IMG/VR virus record: IMGVR_UViG_3300025070_000092
Span: 1 to 38,554 of that record
Length of the DNA: 38,554 nt
From: a virus
Reading direction: 5' to 3' (one strand)
Within the stretch, counting starts at the first letter, position 1, and each line of letters opens with the position of its first letter. Position numbers and translations under genes: made by a program. Below, in pieces: positions 1 through 6,862 of the stretch. The notes under the pieces were generated by a model. It did not search any database, was not told where the DNA came from, and saw only the letters and a program-made list of their open reading frames with translations.

Positions 1-29
1 AGTGTGAATGTGGTTTCTTTTAATCTCAT
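1..29 (-). CDS. start of a further small gene, cut by the window edge
   Basis: An ATG lies directly after the TAA stop of the preceding gene (TAAATG), and the frame stays open for the nine codons left in the window (MRLKETTFT). The tight spacing matches the rest of the genome, so a real gene is plausible. The product cannot be identified from nine residues. Confidence 0.35.
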
Positions 30-272
30 TTAGTTAAAAATAAATGTTGAACAATCACATGCTAATACACCATAGTTTGCTAAGTCATGGTACTTTTCAA
101 AACGATTATCATCCTTTACTTCATAACAAAACAAACCCTCATCATCTAAATCAGATAAGAATTGATCGATGATTTTATTGTACTCAATATCATCAATGTA
201 ATCTAAGATGCTCCAATCATTATTAATTAAACCGCAAGCAAGTTCAGTTGGTAGTGTGTACTCTGTTCTCAT
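30..272 (-). CDS. conserved cyanophage hypothetical protein (DUF6926-like), 80 aa
   Basis: Small acidic soluble protein with no signal peptide or membrane segment. The pattern PTELACGLINNDWSILD near the N-terminus and HDLANYGVLACD near the C-terminus resembles a family of short proteins common in cyanophages and other marine phages, which I recall as DUF6926; the name is from memory and no function is known. The start is supported by an AGGA-type ribosome binding site in the short gap after the upstream gene. It is the second gene behind the promoter at 632-660, so it is probably expressed early. Confidence 0.6.
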   Translation of the reverse strand: MRTEYTLPTELACGLINNDWSILDYIDDIEYNKIIDQFLSDLDDEGLFCYEVKDDNRFEKYHDLANYGVLACDCSTFIFN

Positions 273-286
273 TTTGTTATATCCTA

Positions 287-607
287 TTATTGAAACACAT
301 AACCAGATTCAAACTCAACAACCTCGTTGTTATCTTTGATGAACCATTGATAGTTCTTCTGGAATACACCATCAGTTGTACCATCACAGAACTCATTGAT
401 GATAACATTAAGACGAGACTTAGTTGTGTTGGTACGCCATCCACCATCAAATACTCTGACATTGTTATCAGTCACAGTTGCAATATGATTACCATGTAGA
501 TACACAAGCGAGGCATTGTTGTCGTTAGTATATACCTCAGTGTTTGCCTTACGCCAACACTTACCCAACTTAATTGCACTGAGCATGTCTCTCTCAATCT
601 GTCGCAT
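287..607 (-). CDS. conserved early-type phage hypothetical protein, 106 aa
   Basis: The frame is open further upstream (to 706), but the ATG at 607 is preferred: it has a GGAGA ribosome binding site at 612-616 and follows a good sigma70-type promoter at 632-660, and the upstream in-frame residues look like translated promoter DNA. The protein carries LVYLHGNHIA, GGWRTNTTKSRLN and VFQKNYQWFI. These match a family of short proteins widespread in cyanophages and other marine phages, with no known activity. No membrane segment or catalytic motif is visible. As the first gene after the promoter it is probably among the earliest expressed. Confidence 0.7.
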   Translation of the reverse strand: MRQIERDMLSAIKLGKCWRKANTEVYTNDNNASLVYLHGNHIATVTDNNVRVFDGGWRTNTTKSRLNVIINEFCDGTTDGVFQKNYQWFIKDNNEVVEFESGYVFQ

Positions 608-631
608 TGTCTCTCCGTTTGGTATGCATAT

Positions 632-660
632 AGTATGGCACAGCACACACCATAAGTCAA
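632..660 (-). promoter_or_regulatory. sigma70-type early promoter
   Basis: On the minus strand TTGACT (-35, 655-660) is followed after 17 bp by CATACT (-10, 632-637). Transcription would start near 625 and reach the ATG at 607 after a GGAGA ribosome binding site. T7-like phages use the host RNA polymerase for early genes, so a host-type promoter before a small early-type gene fits. Confidence 0.6.
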
Positions 661-755
661 TGGGTAGTAGACAGTACGTTAACTGGCGCAAACAGATGTT
701 GTGCAATATTTACACGTATCCGTGTACCTTGTTAAATATTACATAGCAGTGCAAT

Positions 756-834
756 CGCTCGCGCTACGCGCTCGCTAAGTGCGCGCCATGTTAACACATA
801 GTGGACATGATTGCGGAAGCGAGCGTAGCGAGCG
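756..834. repeat. GC-rich inverted repeat
   Basis: CGCTCGCGCTACGCGCTCGC at 756-775 and GCGAGCGTAGCGAGCG at 819-834 are near-complements: the reverse complement of the second becomes the first when GC is inserted twice. They could form a long stem around a roughly 43-nt spacer. Each is also built from short repeats such as AGCGAGCG. The GC content stands out sharply in an AT-rich neighbourhood. Confidence 0.6.
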
Positions 835-924
835 GCAACGATGAGTATATTTTATGACCCCATGGGGGTAATATTTGTAATACTTATATGATATATGGGT
901 TCACAAATTTATGTCATTTTTTAA

Positions 925-953
925 GGAGCCTTTGCTCGTTAGCGTAAGGTTCC
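925..953 (-). terminator. possible terminator hairpin downstream of thyX
   Basis: GGAGCCTT (925-932) pairs with AAGGTTCC (946-953) with one G-T wobble, and an inner GCT/AGC stem adds stability. On the minus strand it lies about 118 nt after the thyX stop and could end the late transcript. It is followed by TTAAAAAA rather than a clean T run, so a processing site is equally possible. Confidence 0.35.
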
Positions 954-1070
954 GACATGACGAAACTAGTATAATCGGTAAAATACTGTGGAAAGTAGGA
1001 CCAAACAGGGAGACATTGTTTAATATTATGATAATTAGAGGTACACATAGTAATAAACAGTACTAAGCAG

Positions 1071-1721
1071 TTAAGAGCTTGTTGAAGGGAGACTAACATC
1101 AAACATTGCGGTATAAACGATAGGGAATTGCTGTTGAATGAGTGATTTAACGTTATCTGCTATAAGTTTGTGTTCATATTGTGTACCATTAGCACATCTC
1201 AGGTCAGTATAGTGTAACCAGGAGCGTAAGGTACCGTTCATATAGAGTTTAGTAGGAGTTGAGAGGGGTAAGATGTCTCTTGCACACTCTTTAGCAACAC
1301 CATGATCTAACATATCAGTATATAAGTCTAGGGATTTCTTATATAGTTCTTGAGTACGCATTTCAAACTGTTGTTGAAGGAAGGGATCAAGATCATCAAT
1401 ACTATTCTGTCTATTCTTAGTATCTTGTCTACGTAGGTTAGGCAGTTGGGGAGTATTAACGACTTGAGCGTAGCGTTGGGAGAACTCTTGGAAGGAGAAG
1501 GAACGGTGACGTAATATTTGACTAGCAACACTTCGGGTTGTGTCAATCTGTACACACATATTAACCATTTCAAAGGGGGACCAATGCTTATGTTTAATTA
1601 GATATTTAATAAGACCTGTATAGTTATCATTATCTTGATTAGCAGGGTTAGATACTCTAGCCATATAAGCTATTAATGATTCAGCATCGGGTGTTACGTG
1701 AACGAGTTCTACGTTATGCAT
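1071..1721 (-). CDS. thyX: flavin-dependent thymidylate synthase ThyX
   Basis: ThyX makes dTMP from dUMP using FAD, NADPH and methylenetetrahydrofolate. The 216-aa length is normal for the family. The signature RHR-(7)-S motif is present at residues 71-83 as RHRSFSFQEFSQR, and HWSPFEM at 46-52 is also typical of the family. The ATG at 1721 follows a 189-nt leader after the large terminase gene that contains a strong hairpin. The enzyme complements the RNR genes at 31735-33815 by supplying dTTP for phage DNA. Its place after the terminase, at the end of the late operon, is where P-SSP7-type cyanophages carry talC, as far as I recall. Confidence 0.95.
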   Translation of the reverse strand: MHNVELVHVTPDAESLIAYMARVSNPANQDNDNYTGLIKYLIKHKHWSPFEMVNMCVQIDTTRSVASQILRHRSFSFQEFSQRYAQVVNTPQLPNLRRQDTKNRQNSIDDLDPFLQQQFEMRTQELYKKSLDLYTDMLDHGVAKECARDILPLSTPTKLYMNGTLRSWLHYTDLRCANGTQYEHKLIADNVKSLIQQQFPIVYTAMFDVSLPSTSS

Positions 1722-1910
1722 ACAGTAGTATAAGTTGTGATGGGATTAATAAAGAGTGGTATTAGGAAGTATAATATATACTCCAAGATTCAGTAGTATT
1801 AAGAGGAGGAATGAGAGCTTGTCTCGAATTCCTCCCTTTGAGCAGTCGGGTCCACCCTTCCCTTCTGCCTATACGGGTCCTACCGTTCTAGTGAACGAAC
1901 TTCGTTCGCC
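1722..1910. other. 189-nt leader between large terminase and thyX
   Basis: No gene is seen here. The minus-strand RNA holds an inverted repeat GAACGAA-G-TTCGTTC at 1893-1907 just after the terminase stop, the strong hairpin at 1805-1835, and an AT-rich inverted repeat AGTATA/TATACT within 1765-1784 closer to thyX. Several purine-rich stretches lie between them. The region could separate thyX expression from the packaging genes. Confidence 0.5.
1805..1835 (-). terminator. long hairpin after the large terminase gene
   Basis: GGAGGAAT (1805-1812) pairs perfectly with ATTCCTCC (1828-1835), and GAGA/TCTC extends pairing inside the loop. On the minus strand it is followed by TCTTAATA, only partly T-rich, so it may be a weak terminator or an RNA processing or stabilising element. 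It separates terminase from thyX. Confidence 0.45.
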
Positions 1911-3635
1911 CTAAACCCAGTTAGGGACTGAGTTTTTAGGATTAGAGTTAGCTTGTTGTCTTTGTGTTAAATTCATACCCAATACTAAGTGATTAGCAGA
2001 GGATTGAGGGTCGTCAAAGAACTCTTCTAACATAGCATTCCACTCTGTACGTTTACGATCTTTAATAGCTTCTAGGGCAGAGATACCCATAGCATCTGTA
2101 AAGTATTTAATACCTTGAGAAAGAGCGTCTATACGATCATCATGTCTAATTGCACCTTTTTCACGACACATCCTAGACATTTGATAGAATAGCATATAGA
2201 GTAGTCGTTCTTCTGGAGGAGCATCAGGATTAGACTTAAAGTCTTTTTCAACTACGGAACGGTCAATAACGAGTCGATGTTGATTGAGGATGGGTTCGAG
2301 GGAATCAATGATTCGATCTTCTTTTCTAACATTTGCTCTGACTTCTTCAATATCAATTCCTTGTTTGGTTTGTTGGAGGTGTTTACGGAACAACTCGCTA
2401 ACAATACCGTCACCAAAATTAGTTTCAATGAGTAGTTTAGATACGCCATACTTTTTACAACCTTTTAAAATATCAAGTAGTGTTTTGTCTGAGTATCCGT
2501 CTCTGTAAGCTCGCATATCGTGCAAGTACAGGAAACCGTTTCGTTGGGAGATAAAAGCTGCAGCTGTCTCATCCGTTCCACGGCCCGACGGGTCAACCGA
2601 ACATATTGTTTCTTGGTAAGAATCCCACTCTCCTTGTAGCTGCATTGGAGAGTAGAAATAATCTCCAGGTAGACCAACCGTTGGGAGGTCTTTGATAACG
2701 TTTTGGGGATCGGAGCACCATACGATGGATTCAGGTGCAGTAGTGGGGTTAACAGAAGTAACAATAAGGTCAGCACATTTAAGAGGGAATTTTTCTGCAT
2801 CAGATAAGCTTGTGTCTAACATGAATTGCAACATAAAGTTGCTACGACCCATTGACGCTTCACGCTCTACCAGGTCATCATTATCAAATCTATCATCTGT
2901 TACTTCCCATTTCTTAGCACCTTTATCGATGTCTTCGACAAGTTGTGGTGCTAGTAGACCTTCGTATTGACTAACTTTACGTGGGTATCTAGCAGGCCAA
3001 ACGAATGGTTTGTAAGCTCGTTCTGCTAGTTTACGATATACAGTAAAGGTAGTCTGAGGTGTTCCGAGGAACATAATACGGCTATCTGATTTAGGAGTGA
3101 GAATAGATTCAGCTTCAGTACATAACTGTAGAAGTTTCTCTCTCATGAATTCAGTCATTGAGTTACCAGGAACTTCAATGTCATCTAAGATCATTAAGTC
3201 AGCGCGAGAACCGGTCAGTTGGCCTGTAATCCCGACAGACTTGACGGAAGGTGCTTGGTGGGGGGAACAAGAAACGTCGAAGCTGATTCGCGACCAACGA
3301 GAGTCGTCGCCTTTGGGTTGTAAATGCTTTAACCATGGTGTTTCAATAATTAACTTTTGTAGAAAGATAGACATGTTATCTGCACGTTCTTTAGATGCAG
3401 AGATAATCATTATCTTTTTTTCGGGGTTATTAAAGAGAGTCCACAGAACAAAAGCACCAGTAATCCAGCTCTTACCAACTCCCCGAAATGCTTGGATCTG
3501 TAAACGCTTTGGACCATGTTGAAGGTAATCAGCAATTGCATATTGGGCACGTGTAGGATTTGGTAGGTCGAGTTCATTCCATAAAGCCTGTAAGAATAGC
3601 TTAAAATCGTCTTTAAGGAGGTCTAAAGTGTTCAT
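1911..3635 (-). CDS. terL: terminase large subunit (T7 gp19-like DNA maturase B)
   Basis: This is the packaging motor: an N-terminal ATPase pumps DNA into the prohead and a C-terminal nuclease cuts the concatemer. The 574-aa length is close to T7 gp19. Walker A is FRGVGKS (50-56) and Walker B LMILDDIE (147-154). The RNase H-like nuclease carboxylates are visible in SVDPSGRG (D348), LLIETNFGDG (E404) and RHDDRIDALSQ (D499/D500). All key residues are present. It lies downstream of the small subunit, separated from it by three genes. The ATG at 3635 gives a T7-like N-terminus. Confidence 0.96.
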   Translation of the reverse strand: MNTLDLLKDDFKLFLQALWNELDLPNPTRAQYAIADYLQHGPKRLQIQAFRGVGKSWITGAFVLWTLFNNPEKKIMIISASKERADNMSIFLQKLIIETPWLKHLQPKGDDSRWSRISFDVSCSPHQAPSVKSVGITGQLTGSRADLMILDDIEVPGNSMTEFMREKLLQLCTEAESILTPKSDSRIMFLGTPQTTFTVYRKLAERAYKPFVWPARYPRKVSQYEGLLAPQLVEDIDKGAKKWEVTDDRFDNDDLVEREASMGRSNFMLQFMLDTSLSDAEKFPLKCADLIVTSVNPTTAPESIVWCSDPQNVIKDLPTVGLPGDYFYSPMQLQGEWDSYQETICSVDPSGRGTDETAAAFISQRNGFLYLHDMRAYRDGYSDKTLLDILKGCKKYGVSKLLIETNFGDGIVSELFRKHLQQTKQGIDIEEVRANVRKEDRIIDSLEPILNQHRLVIDRSVVEKDFKSNPDAPPEERLLYMLFYQMSRMCREKGAIRHDDRIDALSQGIKYFTDAMGISALEAIKDRKRTEWNAMLEEFFDDPQSSANHLVLGMNLTQRQQANSNPKNSVPNWV

Positions 3636-3682
3636 AGGTACAATCTAGCGTAGAGTAGGTGGAAGGGTGGTTAGAGGGGATT

Positions 3683-4852
3683 TTAGGGACTGTTACGAAC
3701 TTCTTTAATTAGGTCATCTAAATCTTGCCAAATTAAACCTGTATTTTTATTAGGTACATAATTGTTGTCTACTTGATCAACCCACCAATCCATTAAATTC
3801 TCAGGAGTTTTTAACTCTTTTAAAATTTTATCCCATTGTGCTTGCTTAAATTCATCTCCAGCTGGAATTAAAACTTGTTTGTGTAATTCACTATGAGGTG
3901 TATCTTGGATCATTGCAATATTAGACAAACGATCTCCCGGAGCCACACCTTTTTTCTCAGCATACTCAAACATAACAACTAAATCATCTGGATGAGCTTT
4001 ACCTTTTTTGATAAAATCTTCCATTTTTCTAAAAGCTGCTGAAGTCCCACCTTTAGTTACTAAATGGTGTTCATGTACCTTTTCAGTTATTTTTAAATTT
4101 TTCGCAACTCTTTCTTTAATCCAATCTTCTTTTACTTGTTTAGTTGCTTTAGTTGAAGTGCCATATTGTTGTGGATCTTGTTCAGTAAATGGTTTTACGT
4201 TTGATGTTTCAGAATAGAGAGCTGGTCTACCTTTTTTAACTTGACGTTGAGCTGTTTTCCACTCTGGTCTTTTATTAAGATCTTTTCGATATACCTTTTG
4301 CAATTCTAAACCACGATCAATTTGGTTTTCAAGTCTTTGCATATTTACTGATCGTTCAGTTAAATGTTTTGCTAACTTTGGATCATTTTCAATAATTTCT
4401 TCTCCAAGTTGTCGGCCAGTAGTTTTTAAAACTTTAGGGTTGTTAATAGTAACAGCACCTAACACTGCAGTACCACCTTTCATGATTAAACCTGCTTCAG
4501 CTGGTCCTGGGATAAACGGACTAACTGCTAAAGCAGCAGCTCCAGCAACAGGTTCAGGTAAACCAATAGACTCAACACCACTAGCTACCTGTTCTAAAGC
4601 TTTTGATTCTGATTGACTATATGCAGTTGTTAGTTCACCAGCTGCTTGAATAGGATTAAGTGTGTTTGTCAGAGGTGACGGTGCCTCAGCTTCTTCTTTA
4701 ATACCTCGACGGACACCAGTAAAAAATTGAGGAACTGTTTTTTGGTAAAAACGTGCAACGCCACCAAGATAATTAACAACCCCTTCAAATACATCACCAG
4801 CTGTAGGTGTATAATTATAATTTAAACCAAGGGGGTTACCTTCTTCATTCAT
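3683..4852 (-). CDS. unassigned 389-aa protein with HNH-like histidine-rich C-terminal region
   Basis: I do not recognise a named family. Residues 100-135 are hydrophobic and Ala/Gly/Pro-rich. Residues 165-255 are strongly charged and probably helical. The C-terminal part has HEHH (260-263) followed by GG, then N311, H320 and H324. An H-H...N...H...H spacing of this kind resembles the HNH nuclease superfamily, including the LHH/WHH type found at the ends of polymorphic toxins; this is inference from the motif only. The start overlaps the stop of the upstream HNH gene (TAATG), so the two are translated together. Composition is more AT-rich than psbA or the fibre genes. It could be a packaging-associated nuclease, an injected virion protein, or an accessory gene of another kind. 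Confidence 0.5.
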   Translation of the reverse strand: MNEEGNPLGLNYNYTPTAGDVFEGVVNYLGGVARFYQKTVPQFFTGVRRGIKEEAEAPSPLTNTLNPIQAAGELTTAYSQSESKALEQVASGVESIGLPEPVAGAAALAVSPFIPGPAEAGLIMKGGTAVLGAVTINNPKVLKTTGRQLGEEIIENDPKLAKHLTERSVNMQRLENQIDRGLELQKVYRKDLNKRPEWKTAQRQVKKGRPALYSETSNVKPFTEQDPQQYGTSTKATKQVKEDWIKERVAKNLKITEKVHEHHLVTKGGTSAAFRKMEDFIKKGKAHPDDLVVMFEYAEKKGVAPGDRLSNIAMIQDTPHSELHKQVLIPAGDEFKQAQWDKILKELKTPENLMDWWVDQVDNNYVPNKNTGLIWQDLDDLIKEVRNSP

Positions 4853-5181
4853 TAATTAATATACTCCATAATTAAGTGTTCACGGAGTTTATTAACTCCA
4901 AATTTGGCTCTCATCCATGATTGCCAATGGTTACTTCCTTTATCCTGATTGCATCTGGTACATGCGGGGACGACATTCGTATTGACATCTTCGCCACCAA
5001 GAGAACGAGGATGTACATGGTCCAGAGTAAGTTCGTGTAATTCATAAGTTTCTCCACAATAAACGCATGTGCAGCCAAAGTGTAATTTAATACTGCGCCT
5101 CCAAAGGCGCTTTGCTTCAGAGGATGTCATGGTTATTAAGTTGTATAGGTAGTGATCAGGAGTTGGAAGTAGTGGGGTCAT
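4852..5181 (-). CDS. HNH endonuclease
   Basis: A complete HNH/McrA-type domain is visible: CVYC (C39, C42), LDHVHPRSLGG with D54-H55, N69, and CTRCN (C74, C77, N78). The two CxxC pairs bind a structural zinc; the His/Asn set binds the catalytic metal. The family nicks or cuts DNA. HNH proteins next to terminase genes take part in genome packaging in HK97-like phages, so a packaging role is possible here; a homing role is the alternative. The start overlaps the upstream stop as ATGA; an internal ATG (residue 18) just before the domain is a second possible start. Confidence 0.88.
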   Translation of the reverse strand: MTPLLPTPDHYLYNLITMTSSEAKRLWRRSIKLHFGCTCVYCGETYELHELTLDHVHPRSLGGEDVNTNVVPACTRCNQDKGSNHWQSWMRAKFGVNKLREHLIMEYIN

Positions 5182-5414
5182 GCTCGGCCTTTACGTGCTC
5201 GGTTTTTAGATGCTTTTTCAAGAAATGTTTTACCATTTTTCTTGTGTGATACATCTTTACCGTCACCATTACCATAAGTACCGCGTCGGCGGTTTTCTTT
5301 ATTTAAAGCAGACCTCTTTGAGATTTGTAGTTTGGAACCATCATATGCTTTCTGATATGATTTATAGTTACCATTAGCGAATTTAGCACCGCTATGTTTA
5401 GAGCTTCGAGCCAT
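5178..5414 (-). CDS. small basic phage protein, HNH-like remnant
   Basis: A 78-aa, very Lys/Arg-rich protein with no membrane segment. The N-terminus SGAKFANGNYKSYQKAYDGS and the later GDGKDVSHKKNGK resemble short phage proteins that read GDGKDVHHKDGN and end in an HNH-like fold. Here the second half is degenerate and the expected His/Asn set is incomplete, so catalysis is doubtful. A GGAGG ribosome binding site precedes the ATG at 5414, which overlaps the end of the small terminase gene. A nucleic-acid-binding role near packaging is an inference. Confidence 0.6.
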   Translation of the reverse strand: MARSSKHSGAKFANGNYKSYQKAYDGSKLQISKRSALNKENRRRGTYGNGDGKDVSHKKNGKTFLEKASKNRARKGRA

Positions 5415-5646
5415 ATAGCCTCCGTTGGACTAGTTCTGGGTCAACAGTTGGCATAATGTTAGCCAATTTATCAAGTGAGTTACCATCAAAGGCGACACCA
5501 CTGATGTCATTCTTTGATAACCAATCACAAGCTGCTTTTAAATCTTGAGTAGTTGCCTCACCAGATTTAACACGGTTTAGAAACTCAGTAGTAACTAGAT
5601 TGTGTAGCTCATTAAATTGTTCTTCACTCGCTTTGTTTTTTGACAT
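5398..5646 (-). CDS. terS: terminase small subunit (T7 gp18-like DNA maturase A)
   Basis: An 82-aa protein with the pattern LNRVKSGEATTQDLKAACDWLSKNDISG that is typical of short small-terminase subunits in T7-like and pelagic phages. T7 gp18 is 89 aa. The subunit recognises phage DNA and starts packaging with the large subunit. It lies upstream of terL in the same operon but separated from it by three genes, one an HNH nuclease. The start overlaps the preceding gene by 23 nt. Confidence 0.75.
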   Translation of the reverse strand: MSKNKASEEQFNELHNLVTTEFLNRVKSGEATTQDLKAACDWLSKNDISGVAFDGNSLDKLANIMPTVDPELVQRRLYGSKL

Positions 5647-5809
5647 TAGCTTTCTTGGCTCGTGTTTTCTTTACTACGGGTGCTTCAATTGCATACCATG
5701 TTTCACCTGGTTCATGCACGAGGTGTGATTCTGCACGTACTGCTTGATCAGCAGTTTCATAAGTACCAAGTACTTTTTGAGTACGAAGATCTACTACGTT
5801 GTAAGACAT
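5624..5809 (-). CDS. conserved small hypothetical protein, 61 aa
   Basis: A soluble protein with a basic Lys/Ala-rich tail (residues 47-60). The segment VVDLRTQKVLGTYETADQA looks like a single alpha/beta unit; I do not assign a family. It sits between a membrane-anchored coiled-coil protein and the small terminase, overlapping the latter by 23 nt, so it belongs to the lysis/packaging end of the late operon. Confidence 0.6.
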   Translation of the reverse strand: MSYNVVDLRTQKVLGTYETADQAVRAESHLVHEPGETWYAIEAPVVKKTRAKKANVKKQSE

Positions 5810-5811
5810 AA

Positions 5812-6060
5812 TTAATTTCTAAGGACAATTTGGTCTAGTTTGTTTTCAATACGCACCATATGATCTTCCATACGCTGAACCATGACTGATAAATCAGCTT
5901 TAGATACATAGTCCTGAGCCACGTTAAGTTCAATAGCGTCGATACGTCTGTCAAGACCACTAATGCGATCATGTACATTATTTATTCGATTGTGTAATCT
6001 GTTATTCAGAGTTGCGCCACCAGCTATTAAAGCAATGACAGCAGCGACTATTGCTTCCAT
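5812..6060 (-). CDS. small membrane-anchored coiled-coil protein
   Basis: Residues 1-18 form one hydrophobic N-terminal segment (EAIVAAVIALIAGGATL), and residues 22-80 show a heptad pattern rich in charged residues, as in a coiled coil. Similar single-span plus coiled-coil proteins are common near holins in cyanophages and may act in lysis or as virion components; this is inference. The start overlaps the upstream stop (TAATG). Confidence 0.6.
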   Translation of the reverse strand: MEAIVAAVIALIAGGATLNNRLHNRINNVHDRISGLDRRIDAIELNVAQDYVSKADLSVMVQRMEDHMVRIENKLDQIVLRN

Positions 6061-6707
6061 TATTTAATTGAAACGATTGGTACGATGTCATGACAAAGAA
6101 TTTCGACACGACTGCCAGGTCTAAAGGTAAAACCTGACTTCATAATTTCTGTACACTTAAGTGCTCTGACTAATTCATAGTCAAGACGCATCTTTTGTTC
6201 GTGTTTACGGGCGATACCTTTACAGGTTTCTACCATGCCACCATCTAGTGGTACTGAGAAGTTTAACTGTACGCCGAAGTTATTGCTCCGTACATACCCT
6301 GTGTGATCGAAAGGAATAGTATCATTGCCCATATAAAAGGGCGAGAATTGCATGGTTGTTCCATTACAACTATTATTACCTGCAAAGTATTGACGAGACG
6401 GTGCACCATTATTTTGGAATTGCACCGCCTGATTGGTTACATTACCTGTAGCTGCTGCGACAGGAGATGATGTATTTTTAACTGTTGGTTCTTCATTAGC
6501 AAACGTTGGGTTAACTACTGAGAGAAGACCGATAAGGATGTAGTAGTAGTAACTTGTTCGATTGTTTCTGTTACTAGACTGTCTTGAATCTTTCCTGCTG
6601 CTCTTGTTACAATCTCTAGTTGAAATTGATCTCCAGCAGTATGGACTGAATAAGTTGTAGCGGTATCTGCGATGTCCCCGCTCGGGACTACGTTTGTTCC
6701 AGACCAT
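6060..6707 (-). CDS. secreted cysteine-containing cyanophage protein; N-terminus uncertain
   Basis: The recognisable protein begins with a hydrophobic signal-like segment YYYYILIGLLSVVNPTFA followed by NEEP, then a cyanophage-type domain with AAATGNVTNQAVQFQNNGAP, NSCNGTTMQFSPFYMGN, VPLDGGMVETCKG and DYELVRALKCTEIM. The paired cysteines suggest disulfides in the periplasm. The only ordinary start is the ATG at 6707, which would add about 52 residues read out of frame with the upstream secreted gene; no ATG, GTG, TTG or CTG lies between there and the signal segment. The real start may be near 6550 with an unusual codon, or a -1 shift may join it to the upstream gene. Function unknown; homologues, as I recall, occur in tandem with the upstream gene in many cyanophages. 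Confidence 0.65.
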   Translation of the reverse strand: MVWNKRSPERGHRRYRYNLFSPYCWRSISTRDCNKSSRKDSRQSSNRNNRTSYYYYILIGLLSVVNPTFANEEPTVKNTSSPVAAATGNVTNQAVQFQNNGAPSRQYFAGNNSCNGTTMQFSPFYMGNDTIPFDHTGYVRSNNFGVQLNFSVPLDGGMVETCKGIARKHEQKMRLDYELVRALKCTEIMKSGFTFRPGSRVEILCHDIVPIVSIK

Positions 6708-6862
6708 GATGAATATGCACCACCATATACATTTGTTGCAATGGTTCGGTCAATATCAATGGTGGTAGTTGTTGTTGACTGCATTGAACCTTGCGTGAAG
6801 TTAGGGGTTACCTGAGCTGATACTGGACTAGCTAAAAACAATAAAAGTAGTAATCGTTTCAT
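6515..6862 (-). CDS. secreted Thr/Ser-rich cyanophage protein, 115 aa
   Basis: A clear signal peptide (MKRLLLLLFLASPVSA, residues 1-16) is followed by QVTPNFTQGSMQSTTTTT, a central GAYSSWSGTNVVP, and the C-terminal TTTTSLSVFSQ. I recall this layout from tandem secreted proteins of cyanophages; function is not known. The start overlaps the holin candidate's stop (ATGA). Its last part is overlapped in the -1 frame by the signal segment of the next gene. Confidence 0.65.
   Translation of the reverse strand: MKRLLLLLFLASPVSAQVTPNFTQGSMQSTTTTTIDIDRTIATNVYGGAYSSWSGTNVVPSGDIADTATTYSVHTAGDQFQLEIVTRAAGKIQDSLVTETIEQVTTTTSLSVFSQ

Larger units (their letters stand above)
608..1070. other. 463-nt non-coding region between thyX and the first early-type gene; probable genome-end region
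   Basis: No convincing gene lies here. It contains the promoter at 632-660, two GC-rich complementary elements (756-775 and 819-834), a perfect palindrome CCCCATGGGG at 858-867 and a 29-nt hairpin at 925-953. The gap is the longest in an otherwise gap-free genome and separates the end of the late operon from genes that look early. T7-like genomes have direct terminal repeats between these two points, so the junction or repeat may be here. No second copy of the repeat is present in the window to prove it. Confidence 0.5.

Noticed and set aside
914-1102. 62-aa open frame on the minus strand overlapping the end of thyX
   Set aside because: It runs through the hairpin at 925-953, has no ribosome binding site and a composition unlike any phage protein I know; it appears to be chance.
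2465-2800. 111-aa minus-strand frame with a Leu-rich, signal-like start
   Set aside because: It lies wholly inside the terminase gene in another frame, across the nuclease domain which is clearly real.
3097-3522. 141-aa plus-strand open frame
   Set aside because: Antisense to the conserved ATPase part of the terminase; no start signal and no family resemblance.
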